DNA of 47,751 bases from JBOFSQ01 sp051651625 (GTDB lineage Bacteria > Planctomycetota > Planctomycetia > Pirellulales > Thermoguttaceae). How positions within the stretch are numbered: the stretch's first letter is position 1; every line of letters starts with the position of its first letter. Location of the stretch: positions 1 to 47,751 of the forward strand of contig JBOFSQ010000105.1 of the NCBI GenBank assembly GCA_051651625.1. The letters run 5' to 3'. Made by a program: the position numbers and the translations under genes. The notes under the pieces are model-generated. The model made no database searches and had not been told where the DNA came from. It was given only the letters and a program-made list of their open reading frames with translations. This document shows, in pieces, positions 1-7,278 of this stretch.

Positions 1-658
1 TGCGGCTTCGATGAACTCGACGAAGAAGAAGGCGTTTCAATCCACGCGCCCGTGAAGGGCGCGACCACACGTTGTGCACACCGAAACTTCCGAATCGTCG
101 TTTCAATCCACGCGCCCGTGAAGGGCGCGACAACAACACCCGAAGCCCCGCCCGACGTGATAACGTTTCAATCCACGCGCCCGTGAAGGGCGCGACAACG
201 CGACAACCAGCACCAATTTCTGGCGGTGAACGTTTCAATCCACGCGCCCGTGAAGGGCGCGACCAAGTACCCTCACCAGTACCCTCACTGGTAACTTTGT
301 TTCAATCCACGCGCCCGTGAAGGGCGCGACAAGCTCGCGGGAAGCGTGAGGTGGAAAAAATTAAGTTTCAATCCACGCGCCCGTGAAGGGCGCGACTTAA
401 CATGTTCAATGCGATACTCGACACTATAAGTTTCAATCCACGCGCCCGTGAAGGGCGCGACCATGACTCTCACCGTTAACGTAAGTACCATCAGGTTTCA
501 ATCCACGCGCCCGTGAAGGGCGCGACATTTGAAGCATGCACTACTCCTTACTGTAAAATGTTTCAATCCACGCGCCCGTGAAGGGCGCGACCACCATGCT
601 CACCTTCTGACAACTTCCCACCACACGTTTCAATCCACGCGCCCGTGAAGGGCGCGAC
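1..658 (-). CRISPR. Type I-C CRISPR array, 10 repeats visible, open at left edge
   Basis: Ten identical 32-bp repeats start at 34, 100, 165, 232, 299, 365, 430, 495, 560 and 627, separated by nine unique spacers of 33-35 bp; a partial spacer fills 1-33. The repeat has a 7-bp stem (CGCGCCC/GGGCGCG) around a GTGAA loop. On the minus strand it ends in GTGGATTGAAAC, the usual 3' end of type I-C repeats, so the array is transcribed leftwards, on the same strand as the cas genes, and the leader lies at the right end. The newest spacer is therefore expected at 592-626. All ten repeats are the same, with no decayed terminal repeat, so the old end lies outside the window. Confidence 0.97.
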
Positions 659-906
659 TGTTACTGCGTTTGACGCAGCAATTTTAGGCGTTTCATACGT
701 CGTTTCCGCGAAACGACTCTTGGTCGCTCGTTGGTCGCAACATTCGGAGTCGGCACCTCCTCAAAAAACGCCACGTTTTCCGCCGATTTTCACTTCCGCG
801 AACCCGCCGTGTTTTGCGTGACAACCATAGGTTCGCGGCCAAATGTTTGCCTCCAAAAGTCCCACACGACTGACACTCCTTGACCACATCGGCGGAAACA
901 ATAAAC
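659..906 (-). promoter_or_regulatory. Probable CRISPR leader
   Basis: This is the stretch next to the last repeat on the cas side, where a leader with promoter and integration signals should lie for a leftward array. No gene is convincing here: the reading frames across it have no family signature and no ribosome site. Exact leader limits cannot be read from sequence alone. Confidence 0.5.
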
Positions 907-1040
907 CTGTTCGGAAACTTACACTCGCACATCGGTTCGGCATAGCCGAACCCTCCAAACGCCTACGGCGTTGATAACTGGAGGGGGCGGCTATGCCGAA
1001 CCAGAACTACCAAATCGCCCCAAATTGACGTTTCCGAACA
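907..1040. repeat. Family C palindromic repeat (GGTTCGGCATAGCCGAACC)
   Basis: Nested palindrome. An outer arm TGTTCGGAAACTT (about 908-921) is matched in inverted form near 1030-1040, and an inner core GGTTCGGCATAGCCGAACC followed by CTCCA is matched by TGGAGG..CGGCTATGCCGAACC at about 979-1003. The same element recurs at about 17967-18062 and 43829-43950. It lies between the array and cas2, in what would be the distal leader. Confidence 0.8.
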
Positions 1041-1068
1041 AGTCTAATAAACAACACTCATTCGTAAG

Positions 1069-1275
1069 CGTTCACGGTTTTTTCGTCATTCCCGTGTACG
1101 CAACGGGAAGCCGTCCTGACGGCGATTCGTGAACGCTGTGTACGCTCTTACGCTGCACTCGCTCACGCTTCGTGTTCTGATGGTCCACACACGATACCAA
1201 CACCACATTCCGCCGGATGGATTCCCGCCTACGCAGGAATGACAGAAGAGGAATCAACCGTGAATGGTTACACGC
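1069..1275. repeat. Family A and B repeat cluster
   Basis: Two facing copies of the family A palindrome (ATTCCCGCC..GGGAATGACG type): a degenerate copy near 1084-1127 and a better one at 1215-1243. A family B copy (CACTCGCT.ACGCTTCGTGTTCTGA) lies near 1150-1177. GTTCACGGTT and AACCGTGAATGGTTAC mark the two outer ends. The bases 1276-1343 between this cluster and cas2 hold nothing I recognise. Confidence 0.7.
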
Positions 1276-1343
1276 ATTCTATTTGCATGCACCTCCTTTC
1301 GTCTTCAATCTCGCCCCCATCTACACAATCAATCTCTCACGGT

Positions 1344-1634
1344 CTACACAATCAGTGGCCCGTCAGGGTCGTAGGTTTCCTTCGCCCCAACGTGCTCGAT
1401 GCGTCCGTGCCAGTTCTTTCCAAGAAAATAATATCGCAAAGAATCGGTGTCGGGATTCATCTCCGATTCCAATGCGGCCTTCAGCTTCACCCACATCGCA
1501 GGATCAACTTTGCACTCAAAAACCGACTGTTGAACACGCTGGCCGTGATTGACACACGTCTTGGCGATGCGTCGCAGACGGCGTTTCCCCCCCTTTGTTT
1601 CAACGTTGACATCGTAAGTGATCAATACCATCAT
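1344..1634 (-). CDS. cas2: Cas2, CRISPR adaptation endoribonuclease-fold protein
   Basis: 96 residues, the usual size of type I-C Cas2. The protein begins MMVLITYDV, the ferredoxin-like first strand with the conserved aspartate, and continues with the CVNHGQRVQQSVFEC segment typical of the family. Cas2 dimers bridge two Cas1 dimers in the spacer-integration complex. The start at 1634 is chosen because AGAGGA lies 6-7 bases upstream; the longer frame back to 1703 adds a tail with no family match. It is the last gene of the cas operon, 105 bp after cas1; that gap holds small hairpins (near 1672-1690 and 1722-1738). The start could instead be the next ATG, one codon later. Confidence 0.95.
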   Translation of the reverse strand: MMVLITYDVNVETKGGKRRLRRIAKTCVNHGQRVQQSVFECKVDPAMWVKLKAALESEMNPDTDSLRYYFLGKNWHGRIEHVGAKETYDPDGPLIV

Positions 1635-1739
1635 TGCGATCCTCTTTCGTGTATTATGCTCAAGACGGTTGAAGTTTCCCGCGAGGAAACGGTAGCGGCC
1701 CAACGGAGGGCGAAGCCTACAAATCGACCCGTAACGGGT

Positions 1740-2780
1740 CTACTTTGAAAAAACGGGTGGATACGCATCCAAATCACCGCGAAGCCATCGAGCCAAAAGC
1801 TGCGCTTGAACAAATGGAAAAAGACCTAATGCGATCTTCTCGTCAAGAAAAGGATGCGTCATTTCTTCCTTCTTGCGCTCCTGCCACAGCTTGATCACCT
1901 CCCGCCGAACATCCTCCTTAATCTCTACACCACCACTCTCTCGCTTCGTCAAATTTTTGCCGCTCACCTGACCACGATTGATCAACGTCAAAACAAATCG
2001 GTCCACAACCCACGGTCGAAACTCCTCCATCAGGTCGAGTGCCAACGAAGGACGCCCGGGACGGTCGGCGTGCAAAAAACCGATCTGCGGATCAAGACCA
2101 ACACTTTCACACGCCGCAGTCGTTTCGTGTGCGAGGAGTGAATAGAAAAACGACAAGAGCGCGTTAACATTGTCGCGTGGTGGACGCCGACTGCGTTCGT
2201 GGAAAAAGAAGTCGGTCTTGTTGGTCAGAATCAGGTCGTCAAAAACAGAGAAGTAGTGGCGTGCGGCATCGCCTTCAATTCCTCGGACTTCATCGAGAGG
2301 GACAGAATGTTTGAGCCGTACAATTTCACGAGCCAAATAATCGACAACTCGCTGCACGTTAGCGTGTCCCGCATCGTGTTCATTGGCGGCGTGGTCTCGC
2401 AAAAAACGTTGCAAGACCGCACGAGAGTTTGCTATCTTTGCTGCGACAAAGCCGCGAGCTGCGACCGATGCCTGCGTGGGATCGCTACTCGCGCGGTGCT
2501 GTGCGCGACGCAACAACACATTCCCCGTTTGAGGCCCCGTCGAACGCGCGAGAAATCGACCGTTTTCCGTCAAGAACGAGACCGTAACACGGTTCTCACC
2601 GCAGAGACCGAGCGCAAACGGCGTCACCAGAACATTGCCAAAACAAATGATGCTCGCAATCGTGTGAATCGGCAATCGCAGCAGTTCTTGTGTCTCCAAG
2701 CTCACGACGACATTCGTGCCATCGCGCGAGACATACGCCCCTTGTTTCGTGATGTAAAGCGTGTTGCCGAGTGGTTTCAT
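1740..2780 (-). CDS. cas1: Cas1, type I-C integrase
   Basis: 346 residues. Cas1 is the metal-dependent integrase that inserts new spacers at the leader end. Catalytic residues are visible as E169 in GIEGDAARHYF, H237 in GFLHADRPG and E252 in DLMEEFRPW, the standard Cas1 triad. The start MKPLGNTLYIT overlaps the cas4 stop by 4 bases (ATGA type), so translation is probably coupled; the 22 residues further upstream in frame come from cas4 coding sequence and are left out. Length and motifs match Cas1c. It works with Cas2 and, in I-C systems, with Cas4, which selects PAM-bearing prespacers. Confidence 0.97.
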   Translation of the reverse strand: MKPLGNTLYITKQGAYVSRDGTNVVVSLETQELLRLPIHTIASIICFGNVLVTPFALGLCGENRVTVSFLTENGRFLARSTGPQTGNVLLRRAQHRASSDPTQASVAARGFVAAKIANSRAVLQRFLRDHAANEHDAGHANVQRVVDYLAREIVRLKHSVPLDEVRGIEGDAARHYFSVFDDLILTNKTDFFFHERSRRPPRDNVNALLSFFYSLLAHETTAACESVGLDPQIGFLHADRPGRPSLALDLMEEFRPWVVDRFVLTLINRGQVSGKNLTKRESGGVEIKEDVRREVIKLWQERKKEEMTHPFLDEKIALGLFPFVQAQLLARWLRGDLDAYPPVFSK

Positions 2781-3436
2781 GACGCGACCTCTGCAATCAT
2801 TTTTTCCAAATATGCTGAAGCACTCGCCGAGACATTGGGTTGACATTCGTCAACAAGCGAACACGACTTACAGTGTGACGCGAACTTGGGTGGTGGAACG
2901 TCGCCCTGTTCCATCAAGTTATGAAACCGCGCGGCGAGCGATTCGGTCTCGCTGCGTAGCGCGGCATCGAGCGGCACCACAACACGATTTCGCGTCTGCC
3001 CGTAATACAACGAGCCTTCAGCGATGGCGACGCCGAGCATCTCTTCGAGACAGAGTGCCTGCGCGCAGAGCTGAACAGCATCAACATTGTCTTTCTTCTT
3101 TTGACCGCGTTTGTATTCAACCGGATAGACGCGCCACGCCCCTCGTTGTTTGGGCAAGACGAGCGTGGAAGTATCGTCGCGGTGAAACTCGACAACATCG
3201 GCAACGCCGACCAATCCGAGCCGCTTTGAGGTGAGTGGCAACCCGCGTGCGACACGGAGATCGCCGCGTGTCGTCGATTCATCGGAGTGGACGCGCTCGT
3301 GCATCAGATTACCGAGTGCCGTGAGCACGTTCTCATGCCACGTCTGCTCCAGATGAATCAACGCACACTGCCGCTCGCAAAACGCCAAGTGCTGCAAACC
3401 GGAAATGGCGAGAAGTTGATCGTCGGCGTAGGACAC
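2777..3436 (-). CDS. cas4: Cas4, iron-sulfur RecB-like exonuclease
   Basis: 219 residues with the GTG start at 3436, one base after the cas7 stop; this gives MSYADDQLLAISGLQHLAFCERQ, the normal Cas4c N-terminus. A TTG 15 bases upstream, inside cas7, is the alternative. The Fe-S cluster cysteines are visible: C20/C24 (FCERQC) and C189, C192, C198 (HCKSCSLVDEC). The RecB nuclease core is seen as D80 (VGVADVVEF), E107-x-K109 (PVEYKRG) and Q122. Cas4 trims prespacers and helps fix PAM orientation with Cas1-Cas2. It sits between cas7 and cas1, as in the I-C order, and overlaps cas1 by 4 bases. Confidence 0.95.
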   Translation of the reverse strand: MSYADDQLLAISGLQHLAFCERQCALIHLEQTWHENVLTALGNLMHERVHSDESTTRGDLRVARGLPLTSKRLGLVGVADVVEFHRDDTSTLVLPKQRGAWRVYPVEYKRGQKKKDNVDAVQLCAQALCLEEMLGVAIAEGSLYYGQTRNRVVVPLDAALRSETESLAARFHNLMEQGDVPPPKFASHCKSCSLVDECQPNVSASASAYLEKMIAEVAS

Positions 3437-3437
3437 G

Positions 3438-4352
3438 TTACGGTCTCTCAATCAGCGTGACGCCCGCTGGAATAGCGTTTGTGTCGATGGTGATGTCGTA
3501 GTCCGCCGCGTCGCGTGCTGGCTTGTCACTCTCTTTCCGAACCACGCGAACACTGTCGAAGAGTCGCTTCGACGGGGCGTTGCCAAGCGCGGTGTCGTGC
3601 TTGAAAATGGCGAGCTTGAGCGTAGACATCATCCCGCGCGCCGCGCTGTGGTCGTGCTCAAACATGCTCGTCAGTGCGTCCCAAAGAAGATTCAAGTCGT
3701 CTTCGGTGAACCCCGTTTGCACCGCCAAATGAGGCGAAACAAAACCGTAAGCCACATAAAGACCATACGGAACCGTGTTCTTGCGACCCATCGTGCGATT
3801 GTCGCCACTTTGTTTTGCAGAGTCTTCCACGGTCGTCACCGCCATTCGCGTGATCGAATGTTCTAGCGTGACAATAGGATCGACCGAACGTCCAAACGTC
3901 AACTGCACTGGTCCGCGCACCTGTCCGGCGTTTGGCCCCGTGCTCATCACTGCGCCAAACGTGCGGATGTCGAAATACGTTTTGCACATCTGCTGCCGCG
4001 CACTCTCCACCTCGCTTCCTTGCCCTTTCGTCTTGTCGTTCCGCTTCTTGCCATCTTCCTCTTTCTTCGGCGGCTCTTCGAGATCAATTTCGAGGGCTTG
4101 GTAGGCCCCCACAATCATGGTGTTGAGAACTCCCTTCTCTTTGACAAAGATGTCATAAGGCGATTGGTGTTCCTTGACAATGGAAACAAAGTTGCGGACT
4201 TTCCGCTTCAGGCAGACATCGGTGACGAGTCCCTGCCCTGTTTCGGGATCGACGCGAGGGAGATTCCCCGCATCGGGGTCGCCATTCGGGTTCCCGTCTT
4301 TGACATCGAAAATGAGCACAAAATCATAACGGTTCTTGATGGGTTCAGACAT
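3438..4352 (-). CDS. cas7: Cas7 (Csd2), Cascade backbone subunit
   Basis: 304 residues. Cas7 polymerises along the crRNA to form the I-C Cascade backbone. The family start is clear: residues 1-30 include RYDFVLIFDVKDGNPNGDPD, followed by TDVCLKRKVRNFV (about 44-56) and a central FDIRTFGAVMSTG..VRGPVQLTFGRS block typical of Csd2. The start overlaps the end of cas8c by 8 bases, indicating translational coupling. A lysine/glutamate-rich insert near residues 93-113 is probably a surface loop. Start and stop agree with family length. Confidence 0.96.
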   Translation of the reverse strand: MSEPIKNRYDFVLIFDVKDGNPNGDPDAGNLPRVDPETGQGLVTDVCLKRKVRNFVSIVKEHQSPYDIFVKEKGVLNTMIVGAYQALEIDLEEPPKKEEDGKKRNDKTKGQGSEVESARQQMCKTYFDIRTFGAVMSTGPNAGQVRGPVQLTFGRSVDPIVTLEHSITRMAVTTVEDSAKQSGDNRTMGRKNTVPYGLYVAYGFVSPHLAVQTGFTEDDLNLLWDALTSMFEHDHSAARGMMSTLKLAIFKHDTALGNAPSKRLFDSVRVVRKESDKPARDAADYDITIDTNAIPAGVTLIERP

Positions 4353-4773
4353 GGTTCAACTCCTTGTGGCTTGAGAAGAGTGGTGCGTTGCGTTCACAAT
4401 CGTTCGTTTCTTTCGGACTCTCGTTCTTCTTCGTGTAAAAACTCTGCATTTGGTGGTAATACCCGATGGCGAAACGCCCTTGGTCGTCCAGCGACAAGAA
4501 CTTGGGGAACTCGCCGGGGATACCGCCAATGATCTCGCCGAGAAGCTGTTCAAACCAGATGCGAAGCCTCGTATTGTCGAGCTTTGAGAGGTGGTGATTT
4601 TTGAGACGCATCAAATTCGGAAAGACGACGGCAGGTGTCCCCGATGCGGCACCGTAGAAACGGTCACGAATCGTTGCGTTGAGTCCGGGACTGGCATCGG
4701 TCTGGATTTTCTCCAGCGTCGCAAACAAGCGACCCAGCAAATAACCGATGTTGTGGTTCGTGGTGTCAAGCAT
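4345..4773 (-). CDS. cas11c: Putative Cas11c, internal translation product of cas8c
   Basis: In type I-C systems the small subunit Cas11c is known to be translated from inside cas8c in the same frame. Here an ATG at 4773 (MLDTTNHNIGYLLGRLF) is preceded by a full AAGGAG at 4783-4788 with a 9-base gap, a better ribosome site than chance would often give inside a gene. The product would be 142 residues, mainly helical, ending at the cas8c stop. The position, at the start of the C-terminal helical domain, agrees with the family. That it is expressed is inferred. Confidence 0.65.
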   Translation of the reverse strand: MLDTTNHNIGYLLGRLFATLEKIQTDASPGLNATIRDRFYGAASGTPAVVFPNLMRLKNHHLSKLDNTRLRIWFEQLLGEIIGGIPGEFPKFLSLDDQGRFAIGYYHQMQSFYTKKNESPKETNDCERNAPLFSSHKELNHV

Positions 4774-6120
4774 CTCTTGAATCTCCTTGTGTGAGTGGGA
4801 TGAGCGGTTCAGATACCCTTTCAGTAGCGCAGCACGCGGATACGAAATCTCGTGCTCCGCGCGGATGCGCCGTATCACGGCATTCATAAGTGTAACTGGA
4901 TACGGCGTTCCTTCGAGAATCGCACGCATCGTTTCGCCCGCAAGATTCGGCGGAATGTTCTCCGACTTCCCCTGAACGGCGGTGCAGATTAACAGGCGAA
5001 ACAGTGAGAGATATTCCGGCTCCTTTGGAAACTGTTTTTGGATTTTCGTGTCAACAAAATGCTGACGAATACGAACCGCCATTTCCTCAATCGTTGCCAC
5101 GTCGAAAAAACGCACCGAGATTCGAGCAGCATTGGGAGCAAGACCGAGCACATAAAATCGTGTTGGGTCAGCAATTTCGTGGTACGCACCATTTTCGATA
5201 GACGTGAACAAGGCACGCACAGCAGCGACACCTTCATCGGGATTGTCTTTAGACGGCTCGGCGAACATGGCACCGAAGCAGTCTTCAAAGTCCGTCGGCT
5301 TTGATGCCCAAAAAACCGTTGAAGCGTCGCCAACCTGCATCCGGTTTTTTGACCCTTTCGCTAGCATCGTGTTGAGCGCGGTTGCAAAAGCAGACGCGGC
5401 CCGTTTTCCAACCGGTGCGTTGTCTCCCTGTTCTTTGTTGAATGAACAAAAGGCTTTGTGGTTGAAACCGATGATCGCGCCGCCGGTGGTATTCGCTCCC
5501 CAAACCCCTTTGATTTTCGCGTGAGTGCGTTCCATCTCATCCTTTTCACCGGTGATTAGACACAGCGAATCTCCAGCAGTGCTGTGTGAAGTCAGGTTAC
5601 TGATCGCTTGACGCAATAAGGGCGAGTCGGTGAGAATGCCCTGCTCTCCTGCCAACTTAAAAACGAGAAACTTTCCTTCTTTGACGAGACTCGCCCACTG
5701 GTCGAAGATTTCCAATCGTTCGAGCTTGTCGTGTAGATCAAGAAACTTCTTCAATGCAACAAAACCGAGATCGTGACAGTTCTCGATTTTTTGCAGTTCA
5801 TTTTTGAACGCCTCGTGTTGTTGCGCCACGCGATCAGGCTTACCTTTCAGAACGACACCCAACGCATATTCAGGAGAATCCCAACAAAGGTTTGCTGCGA
5901 TACCGACCGTCCGCACCCTCGATTGCGGCAACAAAAACGATTTCGTGGTCTTCGTTTTCCCCGTTCCTTCAACTGTCGATTGAATGTCTACCGGTTCACC
6001 GTCTTTGTTGAGGACGACGATATAGGGAATCTCTTTCCACTCCCATCCTTCGGGAGCGATACCACTGTTGGGGTCAGTGGCTTTGCGGTCGTAGTATTCT
6101 TTCAGTGCTTGTAAAATCAT
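4345..6120 (-). CDS. cas8c: Cas8c (Csd1), large Cascade subunit
   Basis: 591 residues, the usual Csd1 size. Cas8c recognises the PAM and opens target DNA in type I-C Cascade. Typical features are the start MILQALKEYYDRK, an N-terminal block with FLLPQSRVRTVGIAANLCWDSPEYALGV, the middle segment with WASKPTDFED, and the helical C-terminal part with NIGYLLGRLFATLEKIQ. AAGGGGG lies upstream of the ATG, and cas5 ends three bases before it. The C-terminal part is probably also made as a separate protein, Cas11c, from an internal start at 4773. The gene overlaps cas7 by 8 bases. Confidence 0.95.
   Translation of the reverse strand: MILQALKEYYDRKATDPNSGIAPEGWEWKEIPYIVVLNKDGEPVDIQSTVEGTGKTKTTKSFLLPQSRVRTVGIAANLCWDSPEYALGVVLKGKPDRVAQQHEAFKNELQKIENCHDLGFVALKKFLDLHDKLERLEIFDQWASLVKEGKFLVFKLAGEQGILTDSPLLRQAISNLTSHSTAGDSLCLITGEKDEMERTHAKIKGVWGANTTGGAIIGFNHKAFCSFNKEQGDNAPVGKRAASAFATALNTMLAKGSKNRMQVGDASTVFWASKPTDFEDCFGAMFAEPSKDNPDEGVAAVRALFTSIENGAYHEIADPTRFYVLGLAPNAARISVRFFDVATIEEMAVRIRQHFVDTKIQKQFPKEPEYLSLFRLLICTAVQGKSENIPPNLAGETMRAILEGTPYPVTLMNAVIRRIRAEHEISYPRAALLKGYLNRSSHSHKEIQEMLDTTNHNIGYLLGRLFATLEKIQTDASPGLNATIRDRFYGAASGTPAVVFPNLMRLKNHHLSKLDNTRLRIWFEQLLGEIIGGIPGEFPKFLSLDDQGRFAIGYYHQMQSFYTKKNESPKETNDCERNAPLFSSHKELNHV
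4783..4788 (-). promoter_or_regulatory. Internal Shine-Dalgarno site for cas11c
   Basis: AAGGAG on the minus strand, 9 bases before the internal ATG at 4773 in cas8c. Confidence 0.6.
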
Positions 6121-6123
6121 GTT

Positions 6124-6861
6124 TTACCCCCTTACCTTTTCCGCATCATTTCGGTCTGGAATCTCAATGACGCCGCGTTGCATCTCGGCGCGGAAGAAGA
6201 GCGGCTTGATGTTGTTTGGGTCGCTGAAGTCCATATCATAGAGCATCCATCCGAGGTCGCGCGTCTCGTTGATGAGCGCGGGCGTGTTGTCTTGCTTCGG
6301 ATCAATCAGCGTAACTTCCGCAGCAAACTCACGACAGCCGAGGTATGGCTTGTGAAACCACTGCCCCTTCTTGGCGCGACGCTCAAACATCGCCGCATAC
6401 TTTGCCTCGCACTCATCATCGCGCGGCGCGTCTCGCATCGTTTGCCAGTCGCGGTATTCTTCGCTGTCGTTTTGGAGGAGAAACTCTGGCAGCGGATTAA
6501 CCACCTTCGATCTCCGTTCAGATGGAATGAAGACAAACTCTGCGTGCAGGCGATACCGCACGTCGCGTAGAAAGAGTCCTGCTCGCTGTTGACGCGCATC
6601 TTCAATGAGAATACCGCTACTGCGCGGCGAAGCTACGCTCCCGACTTCGTTGCGACGAATAGAAATCCAGCGGATCGGACTGAGCACCTCAATCCGACGG
6701 ACTTGCCAAAAGATCGCCGGTTTCCACAGAATAGCATCGAAGATCGCCCGCGCCGCCGATGGTGTCATCACGTCATACGAGACGCGCTCGACCTTCATTT
6801 CTGGTCGCGTAAAACAGGCGAAGTCGCCACTCACCTCAAGCCAAAAACCTCGGTGGGACAT
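6124..6861 (-). CDS. cas5: Cas5c (Cas5d), pre-crRNA processing nuclease
   Basis: 245 residues. In type I-C systems Cas5 cuts the repeat RNA (replacing Cas6) and stays on the 5' handle in Cascade. The family signature is clear: VSYDVMTPSAARAIFDAI at 28-45 followed by LWKPAIFWQVRRIEVL. Y29 lies in the signature and may correspond to the catalytic tyrosine of the family, but I cannot align it with certainty. The start MSHRGFWLEV at 6861 has GGAGC six bases upstream; the extra 30 in-frame residues before it look like intergenic DNA. It is separated from cas3 by 417 bp of repeat DNA, so it may need its own promoter. Confidence 0.95.
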   Translation of the reverse strand: MSHRGFWLEVSGDFACFTRPEMKVERVSYDVMTPSAARAIFDAILWKPAIFWQVRRIEVLSPIRWISIRRNEVGSVASPRSSGILIEDARQQRAGLFLRDVRYRLHAEFVFIPSERRSKVVNPLPEFLLQNDSEEYRDWQTMRDAPRDDECEAKYAAMFERRAKKGQWFHKPYLGCREFAAEVTLIDPKQDNTPALINETRDLGWMLYDMDFSDPNNIKPLFFRAEMQRGVIEIPDRNDAEKVRG

Positions 6862-6961
6862 AGTTTGCTCCAAAGACGTGGAAAAAAACAACGAACAAGC
6901 AACCCGCGACTTCCGCATTCTAACCCAGAGCTGCCGTTGGGAAAGCCCCACTTGAAAACTT

Positions 6962-7250
6962 GCGGTCTACACGGGTGTAGTAAAACTTTCTTGCACGCAA
7001 ATTGTTTCGCTGCGTTTTCGCCCCAACGGGGCGCAAGAACTTAGCCGTGGGTGAGCGGTATTCCGCGAACCCACGGTACGCGAACACAACAGCATCTCAA
7101 ACCCCAACGGGGCGCAAGAATTGCAGCGAACACTAATGTTCTTACGCCCCGTTGGGGCTACGAATTCTGGTGGGCCGCGTACCGTGGGTTCGCTTCGCTC
7201 ACCCACGGCTAAGTTCTTGCTGCCCCGTTGGGGCAAATACATCATTCACG
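6962..7250. repeat. Family D palindromic repeat block (CCCCAACGGGG)
   Basis: Multiple copies of CCCCAACGGGGCG in both orientations with inverted arms around TTAGCCGTGGGTGAGCGG (about 7040-7058) and CACCCACGGCTAAGTTCTTG (about 7199-7219). TACACGGGTGTAGTAAA opens the block at about 6967. The same block recurs at 47483-47751, including the opening motif. It fills the gap between cas5 and cas3 and holds no gene. Confidence 0.85.
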
Positions 7251-7278
7251 ATTGCAAGAAAACTTTACCACACCCGTT

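Noticed and set aside
72..320. Plus-strand open frame over the CRISPR array
   Set aside because: It is made of repeat and spacer sequence with a repeated FNPRAREGRD pattern from the CRISPR repeats.
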